Assembly (NCBI GenBank): GCA_951812925.1
Contig: OX638370.1
Location: forward strand, 105,786,897 to 105,850,896
From: Calliopum simillimum
Lineage: Eukaryota > Arthropoda > Insecta > Diptera > Lauxaniidae
DNA length: 64,000 nt
Direction of reading: 5' to 3'
The position numbers were made by a program, and so were the translations under genes. Shown here piece after piece: positions 24,372 to 34,503 of this stretch; position 1 is the first letter of the stretch; every line of letters begins with the position of its first letter. The notes under the pieces were generated by a model that saw only the letters and a list, made by a program, of their open reading frames with translations, was not told where the DNA came from and searched no databases.

Positions 24372-24466
24372 GTCATTCTCCGTTTCATCATTCTCCGTTT
24401 TGTCATTCTCCTTTTCGTCATTCTCCGTTTTGGCATTCTCCGTTTCGTCATTCTCCATCGTTTCCT
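24372..24466. repeat. 15-bp minisatellite
   Basis: About six units of GTCATTCTCCGTTTC with small changes (TCATC, TTGTC, TTGGC variants). It lies directly beside the dispersed repeat at 24470. The hydrophobic repeat ORF here is a translation of this array, not a protein. Confidence 0.9.
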
Positions 24467-24469
24467 TGC

Positions 24470-24890
24470 AACATTTTAACCCTCCACCAGGTATTTTTTT
24501 TTTGTAAGTTTTGCTAAAACTATTTATTTAAATAATAAAAACTAAAATTAAGTCTAAAATTAAGTCTTAAATAAACTTTTTAAAAATTCAGTATAAATCT
24601 TAAAGGTTGCCACTTGGTTATTTTGGAAAATCTTACATACTTCTGGTATGAGCATTTTTGAAACCAAAAATTTAAATTTAGTCAAAAAAAGTAAGTATTT
24701 CGTAAGATTTTCGAAAACAACCAGGTGGCAACCCTAAAAATTTATGTCGGATCTTGCGAAAGCTTATTTAAGCGTTCTGAAACTAAAGTTTTATTTAAAT
24801 TTTTTATATATACCTAGTGCTTAAGAGAAGGTTAAAAAAAAACCATATAGCAACCCTGAGAGTTTGTGTTTATTTTCTAAAAATGTTTCA
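24470..24890 (-). repeat. Dispersed ~430-bp repeat, copy 2
   Basis: This is the reverse complement of the 260-700 repeat. Within this copy GGTTGCCACTTGGTTATTTT (about 24605) and AACAACCAGGTGGCAACC (about 24718) are also inverted to each other, so the family has foldback character. No coding capacity. Confidence 0.6.
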
Positions 24891-26274
24891 GAAGTTGAAG
24901 TCATCATATTCTATACCTTTAAGTAATACAAAAAATTAACAATATATGTAGTTGGGGACAAAAATATTAGTAGATTTTTCGGAGACTTACCCTCCTATAA
25001 ATTTTTGAGTTGTAACTTTGAAACCTTAAGATCATTATTATGCATCTGAAAACAATGGTTTCAATCAACTACAGATATCTGTTAACCCTCAACATTATTT
25101 CAGTTTTAGAAATAATAGACAAACAATCGCTTGCTTACAACTGTTTTGAAACACATTTTTTATGTATTTATATTTTACATTTTTAACCATTTCTGCCCCA
25201 TTGTGCGCTATTGAAAAAATATTTAAATAGCAAAATCTCCGTTACCAACGTCCAATAGCCAACATTGAATTCTTTTAGTATCTTCCACACCCCGCTGCCC
25301 TCCCTTTCCCCACTCGCCACCACTTCATCATCGTCATGGCTCGTTGACTTGTGTTATTTTTCTAACGGATATTCAAATTTGCGTAAAGCGATTCGCAGTC
25401 GTTCGAGAAAAAAAAAAAAAAAAAAAAACAATTTAGTTATTACTCAGTCGCCGCCGTCGCTTTACTCTTTCCTTTTACAGCTGCTGTTAAGCACATCCTG
25501 CAGCATATCCTAGCGCTGCTGATGCATTTAGTGCCCTTTTTTTGTGTGTAGATTTTGTATTTTAATGGATTTCATGAACGTGAATGCGCACGGCATTGCA
25601 AAAATGAATGCGCAATCCTTAATTGGCAAGCGCAGCTTCAGGCAGACAGCAGCGAGCTAGAGCAAAGGACGAAGGACATTCGCACACACACATACACGCA
25701 CACAGACATTTATAGAGGAGGAACGTGAAGCAATAACATGAGAGTTGTTTTTATTTATTTAAATAGAAACAACAACAGCAGCAGCAGCAACAGCTATGTA
25801 AACAGATTTAGGTGAAATTCAATTTATGGCCAAAGCAGTTTGTTGCCGCTGCTACTGTTGGCATTTTGGGAATTTAACTTTTTAGTTGCATATTTTTAGG
25901 AGCATTAGCTGAAATTGAAACTTAGTGTGAGATAGCATACATAGCGCGCACTTAAAAAGTTATTACTTAATTAAACTTTGTTGTTGTTTAGATTTTGAGG
26001 ATAGGGAATGAGATAACTTGCAATAATGCAAATTGTGTTATGTAGACAACTGACAAATTTTAACATCAATCTATCTGTTCATCTATCTACGAGAGGACGT
26101 TTTTATGTTCACGAAATGCGGGGTATGGGGTGGAAATAAAAATACAAATTAATTTTTCCTTGTCAATATATTATTCTGCTACTCCAAGACATCTTTCTGC
26201 TCTTTCACTTAACTTATGGATACCTTTAAACAAATAATTTAACTTAGTCTGAAAAAAAAAAAAACACTAAACTG
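24891..26274. other. Gene-free stretch
   Basis: Poly-A (about 25409-25428), CAG runs (about 25778-25795) and otherwise unassigned AT-rich sequence. No gene is supported. Confidence 0.5.
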
Positions 26275-26660
26275 AATTCATCACTTGATAATTTCTTCCC
26301 AATAAGTTTTTTTTTCAAGTTTTGGAGTAGGTAATAAACGCTGGGAGTCAGGTCAGGAATGTAAGGTGGGTGAGACAAAATTTCGAAGCCAACTTTCTGC
26401 AGAGTGGCCATCACAGCACGGATCTTGGTAAGAAGCTCTTGTTACCTTTAACATCTTAGGTGGTGGTATGTTTCTTTTGTGCTATTGCATAGATTCCTGT
26501 TTAGACTCAGGTCTATAATGATGAACCAAAATTTTATACTCAGTAACAATTCGAGACAATACTCCGTTTCCATTTTAGTCGGCATCTTTGAACATTAATT
26601 TTTGAACTTTTTGAATGATTCTCGGAGTTGCCTCAATCAATTGACTTGTTTGGTAAATGA
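26275..26660 (-). pseudogene. mariner transposase scrap
   Basis: Minus-strand translation in shifting frames gives two typical mariner pieces. The first is VHHYRPESKQESMQ-HK with PPPKM, matching the region after the first catalytic Asp (normally WVHHYDPESK). The second is RAVMATLQKVGFEIL-HPPY, then IPDLTPS, matching the HPPYSPDLAPSD block that carries the third catalytic Asp; here that Asp is a Val (PSVYYL). The middle, with the second catalytic Asp, is deleted. TIRs were not found. A mauritiana/cecropia-like source is possible but not resolved. It is clearly dead and older than the mariner at 49584. Confidence 0.75.
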
Positions 26661-27505
26661 TAGTTCAAAAACCCTAAAATTAAAATGAAAACTGTATTGC
26701 TCTCCATTCCACGGACTTCAAAATTTTATAATATTGTAAATAATTCAAATTTTAAATTTTATCTCAGCTGTAAATGGTTCTAGAATATATATGAAATTTT
26801 TGTCAAAACTTTGAAAATGATTTAAAATGTCAACTACGGGAAACACTACAAATGTTCGTTGAAAATTTTATAAATTATCAGAAACCTCGTCGCCTGAGAT
26901 CTTTTATTCTATTTTATCAATTTTGCTCCAACTGTGAATTGTTTGTTCCAGAAAATAACTAGAAATTTTTGCCAAAAACTTACAAATGTCCCGAATGGGT
27001 ACTTTTTAATAATGGGAACACTACAAATGTTCGCAAAAACTAAAAAAAATTTCAGTTTTCAAAACATTTTGTAAATGCAAATTTCGTAAAATTATGTAGG
27101 AACCTTAAAAATGTTTAAAATTAAAATTGATTTTTTTGAAACTCTACAAATGTTTGATTTTTTTTTTTTTTTCGTAAAATGTTAAAAATATTGAATGGCA
27201 TTATTTTTAAATCTCAAAGATGATAAATACATTGAAATGAAAAATAAAACTTAGCTTTAAGCTCTGCAAACGTTTGAACTGAAATTGTGAATCCATCATA
27301 AGAAAATTTCCGCGGTAAAATTGCAAGTTTCTCATGTGCTGCAATTGAAAATTTGTACACAATGCAAGTGCATTTAAATGAGACTCAAGAGCAAAACAAC
27401 AATTCAATAAGCAAAAAGTTAACAGGAAAAAAAACAGACATACAGATAAAACTTTAAACATGCAGATACAAGAATTTGTATAAACACAAAAGTCACCATT
27501 AACAG
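26661..27505. other. Gene-free, degenerate AT-rich sequence
   Basis: Loosely repeated phrases such as AAAATTTTG, ACTACAAATGTTCG and AAACTCTACAAATG recur at irregular spacing. The 51900-52360 and 39720-41620 regions have a similar style. No gene. Confidence 0.45.
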
Positions 27506-28407
27506 CCCAAGAGGAAAAATTTCTAGCTCTTCTGATCCAAGCACTTCAAAAGTGCTTGTCCCCATAGAAATTTAGAAGCACTATCACAATGATTTTTTAT
27601 AAGGCTGCCGTAAGAACAACGTGAGTTCGAACCCAGCCTGGGAGATTTTTTTTTTACTTTTTTTACTTTTTTTTGCTTTATTTTTTTTTTTAATTAAATA
27701 TTTTTTATTCAACATCTTTTATTTCACTTTTCTATTTTCCTTTCTCTTATTAATTTACTTTTGCTTAACCGAATTGAAATTGATTACACAATGATTCCAT
27801 ATAAGGCTGCAGTAAGAAAAACGTGAGTTCGAACCCAGCCCGGGTGATTTTTTTTTCCGTTTTTTTATTTGTTTTTGCTTTATTTTTTTTTTTTTTATTA
27901 AAATATTTTTTATTCAACCTTTTTTATTTCACTTTTCTATTTTAATTTCTCATTTTTATTTACTTTTGCTTACTTGAATTGAAAGTTTCAATTTGAAACT
28001 GATTGCACAATGATTCTATGTAATGCTGCAGGACAACATTTGCTTTATATACAAATTTAATGCCTCTTCATATCATCGGGCGATGGTGGAGCAGTCTAAA
28101 GGGTTGGTAAATGTAAGAAAAAATATCTAGCACGCGGAGGGTCGTGGATTCAAATCCTGACGCGGCCAGTTTTTTTTTTTTCTTTTTTTTTCTTTTTTTT
28201 AATTTTATTGAAAAAACGCTTACCGCAGCATTACAAATAAGAGCTTTAGAAACTCTTTTTTGGTAAGGCTGCGGTAAGCTTTTGCTCGCTTATATCCTAT
28301 GACATGCAATGTTAAAAAGAAAGTATTGTTCTTACGGAGCGGAAGCGCTTATTGGTGAAAAGGATGCACTTCAGAAGGGTTTTTGAAGCACTACTTTTCC
28401 CCTTGGG
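27506..28407 (+). mobile_element. CCCAAG-type TIR element with tRNA-like modules, copy 1
   Basis: The ends are inverted: CCCAAGAGGAAAA (27506-27518) and TTTTCCCCTTGGG (28395-28407). Just inside the left end is a small hairpin, AAGCACTTCAAAAGTGCTT. The body has three tandem modules of about 200-220 bp, each opening CACAATGATT-TATAAGGCTGC. The first two carry GAGTTCGAACCC (a Pol III B-box match) followed by CAGCC and a T-run. The third carries a tRNA-Leu-like sequence (28079-28169) followed by T12. A further hairpin, GCTTACCGCAGC with GCTGCGGTAAGC (about 28219-28281), lies near the right end. Copy 2 (52769-53647) is closely similar throughout. No transposase. No target duplication was identified. 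I do not recognise the family. Confidence 0.8.
28079..28169 (+). ncRNA. tRNA-Leu-like Pol III module (in TIR element copy 1)
   Basis: TGGTGGAGCAGTCTAAAGG resembles the D-arm/A-box of tRNA-Leu, and about 50 bp later GGATTCAAATCC matches the T-loop/B-box. A run of 12 T follows at 28170, a good Pol III stop. Acceptor pairing is limited to about 3 bp, and the T-stem has an A in place of the conserved G53, so it is not a working tRNA. It could be a tRNA-derived module as in SINEs. Whether it is transcribed is unknown. Confidence 0.5.
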
Positions 28408-28711
28408 AAATAAATGCGTAAACCAAATATATGCACACGCACATAGGCTGATGAGTATTATCCCTGTAAGACCGGCGGAGCCAATTATCTCAATAGTCCC
28501 ATCTTTGGTCTAGTTATTTTGTAAGTAAACCATAATAGACTACACCTAAAACTAGAAAAAAATCACTTAAATTATCAATTGTACCAAAAATGGTCCAAAT
28601 GTAATGCATAATCCGTCGTTAATACAGTGGTCCAACTGTGTATCGATTGTGTCAGTGAAATTATAAAGTTACTGACTACGTACTGTTTGACAGTACATCG
28701 ACTGTGAAGAA

Positions 28712-28795
28712 GAGAAAACGATAGTGTAACGGCCTAATGACTTGCGCTGCATGGAGAAGCATTGGTTCAAATCCTCAACTCGGTAATTTTCAATT
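28712..28795 (+). ncRNA. tRNA-like sequence, forward member of an inverted pair
   Basis: ATAGTGTAACGGCCTAATG fits the A-box pattern and GGTTCAAATCC (28764-28774) is a good B-box, about 33-40 bp apart. AACTCGGTAATTTT follows. There is no acceptor stem, so it is tRNA-like or a SINE head rather than a gene. Confidence 0.4.
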
Positions 28796-28917
28796 CCAAT
28801 TTTAAAATTTCTATTAATTTGTACAAAACGTGTCTATAGATTCTTCGGAGAGGAAAATGAAACATGTGTCCAACATAGCCAAAGCATAAAGTAATAAAAA
28901 CAAATTTGTAAAAAAAA

Positions 28918-28992
28918 TTAATCCATACCGAGATTCGAACCCGGAACACAATGCTCAGATATATATGACAAAACTTTAGCACATTTGTCTAT
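28918..28992 (-). ncRNA. tRNA-like sequence, reverse member of an inverted pair
   Basis: On the minus strand CCGGGTTCGAATCTCGG forms a good T-arm (CCGGG pairs with CTCGG, loop TTCGAAT), preceded by GAGCATTGTGT and followed by ATGGATTAATTTTTTT, a Pol III-type stop. The forward partner has the parallel order AAGCATT, GGTTCAAATCC, CTCGG, so the two are related and inverted. Confidence 0.4.
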
Positions 28993-29082
28993 GAAACCTT
29001 TTGACGTTTATGTCAAATTGTATATTTAATTAAATTCTTTGATAATAATTGAAATAAAAAAAAAAGAATTGGCCTTTTACTG

Positions 29083-29200
29083 GTCTCAATGTAATGCATA
29101 AGAAGACAATTGAACTTTTTCTGGTCCAAATGTAATGCATACGGAGATAATTGGTTACGCCCAACGACAAACGTTAATAAAACTTTATGTGTGATGGGAC
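29083..29200 (+). repeat. Second copy of the 2245-2365 repeat
   Basis: Two units share AATGTAATGCATA, AAGACAATTG/GATAATTGG and CTGGTC, then GGTTACGCCCAACGACAA, in the same order as at 2245-2365. Confidence 0.55.
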
Positions 29201-29664
29201 CAGAATTTGGACTAGTCAGTTTCTCCCATGGAGTAGTTTGCAAACTAGTTTTGGAATTGCCCATGGTCCTGCAGGGACGAAAAGTGTGCTTGCATTTGAA
29301 TGTATGGCACACAAAATTTAATGACCAACATAAATGTTGGCGAATGTTACCAATTCTAACAACAATAACAGCGGACGACATTGCGCACAGTAATACGAGC
29401 GAGTTTCGTCATCGAACAAGATGGCAACCGCTTTTTATACTTTGTGGTCACATAAAGTTTGGGCTTACAATCGCCGTTAGTGCACTCAGCAGCGTGACAA
29501 AGAGACAGGGGATGCAGAGGGTATGACACGTTGGGTTGGGAACGCGACGTACACAACGTGACGTAGTGGTCAGTTTGACTTTGATTTATGTGGTTGAATG
29601 TGAATTTGGTTGTGAACTTCAATGAACAAACGTTAAATGTAATATGCATGTGTTTGGGACTGTA
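29201..29664. other. Stretch with overlapping ORFs, no recognised gene
   Basis: ORFs of 109-138 aa occur on both strands (29110-29526 plus, 29356-29685 minus) and overlap. The base composition is somewhat GC-richer here. Neither protein shows motifs I know and neither continues into a neighbour. I regard them as chance ORFs. Confidence 0.4.
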
Positions 29665-29807
29665 GGGTGGCTCACATAATGCCATAAAGATAAATCTCTA
29701 GTGAGAAGTATTGAAAATCCCTAAACTCTAAAGGAATGCATTTGGGACCAAAAATATTTGATTGGATATTTCTGCCTTGCTTTAAACTTTGCATTTTTAA
29801 ACCACCC
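29665..29807. mobile_element. Small MITE with GGGTGG termini and TA flanks
   Basis: TA-GGGTGGCTCA at the left and TTAAACCACCC-TA at the right give inverted ends (GGGTGG/CCACCC) with TA on both sides (29663-29664, 29808-29809). Length 143 bp, no coding. The ends recall those of the larger foldback at 39971-41220 (TA-GGGTGGGCC), so they may be related. Confidence 0.5.
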
Positions 29808-31118
29808 TAAAACATACTAACATTTATGCTTGTTCGTGCTTGTGCTTGTGTGTGCAGCAACGGAAACGGAATATGCGGTTTTCATAAACGATATGGCGTA
29901 CATATTTCTCTTGTTGCCGTTGTTGTTGCTGTTGTTGTTGCAGCCTTTGCTGACTGTAAAATTTTGGCCTCCATAAAACAATGCTGGAAGAATGGGTTCA
30001 GTTGGCAGCAGCGCACAACACAAAGTGAAGTTGAAATCGCAGCTGTATTTGACCGAATTGCGTTTCCGCGCCGATAACCCAAATAATTTTATTAAAACCA
30101 AAAATTGTATGAAAAAAAAAACAAAGTTTCTCATAGTTAATCCAGTAGGAATTTTTTGTATTGATGCATAATGCAAAATAGACTTGTTTGGATCAGAGAA
30201 CAAAGTAGAAAGGCTCCTTTGCCACAAAAAGGCTACTTTCGAAAAAAAAGTTCGGGTTTCCAACATTCCAATTCAAGTATTTCCATTCAATTTTTCTTTC
30301 CACAATCGATGCGAAAAGCGCAAATATGTCACAAACAAAGAAAATGCATAGAAATCTGCAATTTCAAAATTTTACAATTCCTACTGGGTACATGCGTAAT
30401 AATATAAATACATTTAAATAAAAGTATTTACTGTAGATATAAATCATAAATGCTTAAGCTGTAAAATAAATACATATATGCTGTATGTACATACATATGT
30501 ATGTGTGTGTGTGTGAATTTTATGTACATAAATTTGGCATATTTACGAAAACCGCTTAATTGGGTTGCAATTATTTTTGTGCTGTAGATATTCGGAATGC
30601 GAGTGCTTTTTTTATATCATTTAATATAATTTTTATTATTATTGTTGATGTTGTTGTTGTTGCTATTGTTGTAAAATTTTGTGGTTAAGTGCTTTTAGGG
30701 CTACCGACAAATTCGCGGATTTACAATCAATTTCATCTTATTTGAGGTTATGTCGAATTTTACGAAATTAAGCACACACTTAATTTTGCATTAATTTCGT
30801 TTATTCATCCATTAATGAATACAAAAACATAAGTGTGGAAATTCAATTGTGCTTGGTTATGATTATGAGCACAATTCAAGTGAAAGTGGATGTAAATGCA
30901 ATCAAAACTTTTTCAAGATTTAATGTGGTATTTTTCACACAAAACGGTAATTAGACTTTAAATTGTTATTAACACTTTTTAAGCGTTCAACTTGTGGTGT
31001 AATTGATTTCAGAAATAATTTCAATCTCATTGAATTTTGTTAATATCAATTCGCTTTCATTTAAAATTTTTACAAAAAATATGATATTTTTAGCAAACAT
31101 TTGAAATAAAACCACCTA
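29808..31118. other. Gene-free stretch
   Basis: GTT/GCT run at about 29912-29942 and TACATA/TG microsatellite at about 30478-30514. The ORFs of 149 and 83 aa on opposite strands at 29817-30266 overlap the trinucleotide run and are not supported as genes. Confidence 0.5.
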
Positions 31119-32415
31119 AGGACTGGCCCAGAAAAATTTGATACTTTTATTCCTTAAGATTATGATTTACCTGATGATCGTGCAGGTCGAAATATGGGTG
31201 CTATTTTTTTTATATAACATGACGATTACAAAAATATATAACACTTGGTAAACGAACTTTAAACGATAAAGATGTCTAGCAATCAAAAAAAAAAAAAAAA
31301 CGCAAACTCATTTTGTACACTTACCTGCAAAAACCAGAATTAAAATAGCCATAGCTAAAAAAACAGGTGCATAAAAAATCACTGTCCAAAGGGTTATTTC
31401 GAATTATAAAAAGGGTCAACTTATTACGCGGAAAAAGGGTACAGGTAGGAAGCCAGTACAGACCCACAGTTGGTGAAAAAGGTGAAACGCCTATTTAAGC
31501 AGAATCCTAACACTTCAGAACGAGATATAGCTGCCAGAGCAGGAACCTCAAAATCTCTTATAAACAGACTAAAGGAAAAACTTAAGCTAAAGACCTATAG
31601 AGTTCAAAAAGTACCAAACCATTCCCATGAAAAGCAGTTTGAGGCTCAAAAGCGAGCTTGAAAGTTATAAGTCGATTACCTGACTAAATTTGACTGCTGC
31701 ATAATGGACGATGAAACATACGTTAAGGCATATTTTAAACAGCTACCAGAACACGAGTTTTATACCTGTTCGGAGAAGGGGTAGGTACAGAGCAAATTTA
31801 AAGAGAAGAAAATTAAAAAATTTGTGAAGCAGTATATGGTTTGGCAGGCCATATGCACTTGCGGTCTGAGAAGCAGTTTTTTTGTAGCACAGAGCACAAT
31901 TAACTCGAAAATTTATATTGATGAATGCCTGCAAAAACGTATTTTGCCATTTATTCGTGAGCACGGGGGTACTGTTATGTTCTGGCCTGATTTAGCAACT
32001 TCTTACTACTCTAGAGCCACCATAGAATGGTACAATAGCAATAATGTAAATTTTGTACCCAAAAATGCGAATCCACCTAACTGCCCAGAGCTTCGACCTA
32101 TTGAAAGATTTTGGGCTCTAATGAAATCAGATCTTTGGAAGAGTTAAAGTATTGCAAAAAATTTAAAAGATTTCAAAAATAAGTGGCGAAGGTCGCACGG
32201 TACTGTCGACGAAACAACTGTACAAAACTTAATGAAGGGTCTTAAGAAAAAAGTAAAACATTTTAATATAATATAAATATTTGTTAATAGTGTAAAGTTA
32301 TTTATGTTCGTTAAACTACTCATTAATAAATAAAAAAACAATATTTAAAAAAAAATTCATTACGTATTTTTTCATTGATGAAAAGCAAAGCATCAAATTT
32401 TTCTGGGCCAGTTCT
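31119..32415 (+). mobile_element. DD37E Tc1/mariner-superfamily element
   Basis: TIRs of about 27 bp are present: AGGACTGGCCCAGAAAAATT at the left, and at the right the reverse complement of AGAACTGGCCCAGAAAAATT. TA lies on both sides (31117-31118 and 32416-32417). The size, 1297 bp, is normal for the superfamily. It holds the broken transposase described next. The clean TIRs and TA target with few terminal changes suggest a moderately recent insertion. Confidence 0.92.
31272..32276 (+). pseudogene. DD37E transposase, broken by stops and shifts
   Basis: This would encode a cut-and-paste transposase acting on the TIRs of its own element. The N-terminal helix-turn-helix is partly readable: IAKKTGA, VQRVISNYKKG, then VKKVKRLFKQNPNTSERDI and AGTSKSLINRL. 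The catalytic domain has Asp in CIMDDETY (31707-31712), Asp in MFWPDLA (31989-31991) and Glu in LRPIERFW (32103-32105). Exactly 37 residues separate the last two, giving DD37E. The intervening KAYFKQLPEHEFYT block is characteristic of that family. Stops at 31659 (TGA), 31668 (TAA), 31782 (TAG) and 32145 (TAA), plus frameshifts around the poly-A at 31285-31300 and about 31470, make it inactive. The start at 31272 (MSSN) is the likely original ATG. All three catalytic residues survive. Confidence 0.9.
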
Positions 32416-33289
32416 TACTTTTAAAAAAATTTAATTTTTCGTACAATAGGCATATAAAGCCGTAATAAGATTCAATATCTCAGATTCCACTAAAATTTAG
32501 TACAAGGTTTCATTTCAGACCAAAACCAATAAAAATGACAAAAAAATGTTTTCTAGAGAGGTGGTGTAAATAGCAAAATCGGCAAATAATTACAAATACT
32601 GCTTTCCAAAAGTGTCTATAACTTGGAAACTTCTTAGCCGGTTTTCATCTTCAGACCTATTGTAGAAAGGTGTTGAATCAGACAATAACGACAAGGTATT
32701 TATTTAATATTTGGCAAAAAGTACTATTTTTAGTGCTCTTTTAGTACTAAGATTACAAAAAACGTATATTTCACATCTTTCTTGTGAATAGTAGACAAAA
32801 CTGTCTTTTATATGAATCTAATTCAAATATGGTAATTTTAACCATTTGAAAGTTAGTTTGTTTTTTAACATTACCTAACTTCAATACTAAAAAAATACTA
32901 AACGCAGAACATTTTGCAAATAGCAGAGAACCTTTATTGTGCCAATAGCCTGATTCAAAATTTTTCCAAAATTGATCAGAACATGAAAATCGTTTGCTAA
33001 ATTTCCAAGATTAGGCAATTTTGTGAAACTGTATTGGTCGATTTCATGTTTTGAAGTGGTGCAAGACTCCAAAACCGATAGAGATACTAACTTGATTTTG
33101 GGTTTGTTTGAAAAATAATTTGGTTTTCATTCGAAGAAAAATATTTTTGAAAATTAGGAAGTAGACCATGATATTTGTGTTGCTATCTTATTACATACTT
33201 ATGTAATAAACGAGCAATAAAAATAGTACTTTTTGACAAACACAACATTATACTACTTCAAAAACTCATAACTTAATAACCGTAAAATA
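32416..33289. other. Gene-free stretch with an inverted motif pair
   Basis: GGCAAAAAGTACTATTTTTAG (about 32713) and GCAATAAAAATAGTACTTTTT (about 33214) are inverted copies 500 bp apart, which may mark a decayed foldback. No coding sequence. Confidence 0.45.
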
Positions 33290-33291
33290 TA

Positions 33292-34503
33292 GGAGAATGT
33301 CGCAGGACGGGTTTTGTTTTTGGTCAGTGGTTTTGAAACGGATGGAAAAATTGTTAATTTAAATAAACCAATAAAAAGGTATGATCATCGGCTACAATTT
33401 TTTTATAGAAAGTTATTTGATATCGTGATCAAATCAAAAGTTATAGCCATTTTAATGAAGATAACTTTTTTTGGCGAAAAAAAATTTTCAGTATAAGTTG
33501 GGACACTTTCAAAAATCACAAAATAAGCCAAAAAGTTAAGTTAATATGCATGATATTATTTTTATTAGAATATTAATTGGAACGTCATGTTTCAAAGAAA
33601 CAATTTGGGTAAAAATATATCACTCTGCCTAATATGATTCGCAGTTTGTACAGGTGAAGAAACTGTTCCACATATTTAATATTTAAGGTACTTCTTGTGC
33701 GAGACACAAGATGCCATCAACGGCTTGGCGTGCGAAACCACCAGATTTAACAATGCGTCGTCATCAACGGTTGAAATGTCTTTAATTTTATTATTTACTT
33801 TTTGGGTATTTCTCGCCAAACTGCTTTTTGAGATTTTATAAGCTTTTCTGGTGGATCAAAAGCCTTAGCCAATTTTTCTTGATCTCTGCGACCAATGCAT
33901 TGAAATCGGTAATTCCATGATCGGTTTTGCGTGCGTTAGTGAACTTGCCAAACTCATGGCACATAAATGCGTCACAATCTTCAAAAATTCATTAATAAAT
34001 GCTTTTTAATTATTATAAATACAATTGGATTCATCAAATATTGTAAAAATATAATTTAAATGGTATCGCAATGCCTTGAAATAAAAAAAAGTGTTGTCCC
34101 AACTTATCCGACATGAGTGTCCTAACCTTTACAAAGTTGCCATTTCGTGAAAGCCCAAAAATAATATTCGCCACAACAATACATTTCAATTACTCTTTCA
34201 CGCAATGAAAATACACTGAATACAAGACACATTGAACACACTTAGTACATGAAATAATTGATTTAAATTCGGCAAATTACGAACACGCAGAAACTATCGA
34301 AAAGATCTTTTTGATATGACAATTTACTCTTTGTTTGGTATGAACATAATCAACAAGAGTTCTTCGATATTTTGCACATGAGACGTTAGGTTATAAACAG
34401 ACTTTACTTCGACAGTTGAAAAAATAGGTGTCGCCAGTATCGGAAATTCAAGAAAAACGGCTGTCCTAACTTATACGGCGTCCCAACCTATACGACATTC
34501 CCC
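33292..34503. mobile_element. TIR element A with iterated AAGTTGGGAC motif
   Basis: The left end TA-GGAGAATGTCG (33290 on) and the right end CGACATTCCCC-TA (to 34505) are inverted and TA-flanked. The motif ATAAGTTGGGACA or its complement recurs inside: about 33493 forward, then inverted at about 34093 (GTCCCAACTTAT, followed by a variant GTGTCCTAACCTT), 34462 (GTCCTAACTTAT) and 34480 (GTCCCAACCTAT). In the middle (about 33640-33990) minus-strand frames give lysine-rich text with stops that I could not assign. It is probably a decayed or internally deleted DNA transposon. Superfamily uncertain; the TA target fits Tc1/mariner/pogo. Confidence 0.65.

Larger units (their letters stand above)
28408..29082. 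other. Gene-free stretch
   Basis: Apart from the inverted pair of tRNA-like sequences listed separately, no gene or element was recognised. AAATGTAATGCATAA at about 28597 is a stray copy of the motif in the repeat at 29083. Confidence 0.5.

Noticed and set aside
24210..24479. 89-aa ORF ending in repeated ILRFVI
   Set aside because: The C-terminal half is the 15-bp minisatellite at 24372-24466.
28079..28169. Functional tRNA-Leu gene
   Set aside because: Acceptor stem does not pair well and a conserved T-stem G is lost; it sits inside a repeated TIR element, so it was listed as a tRNA-like module only.
29110..29685. 138-aa and 109-aa ORFs in a GC-richer patch
   Set aside because: No recognised motif, opposite strands overlap, and the first starts inside a dispersed repeat.
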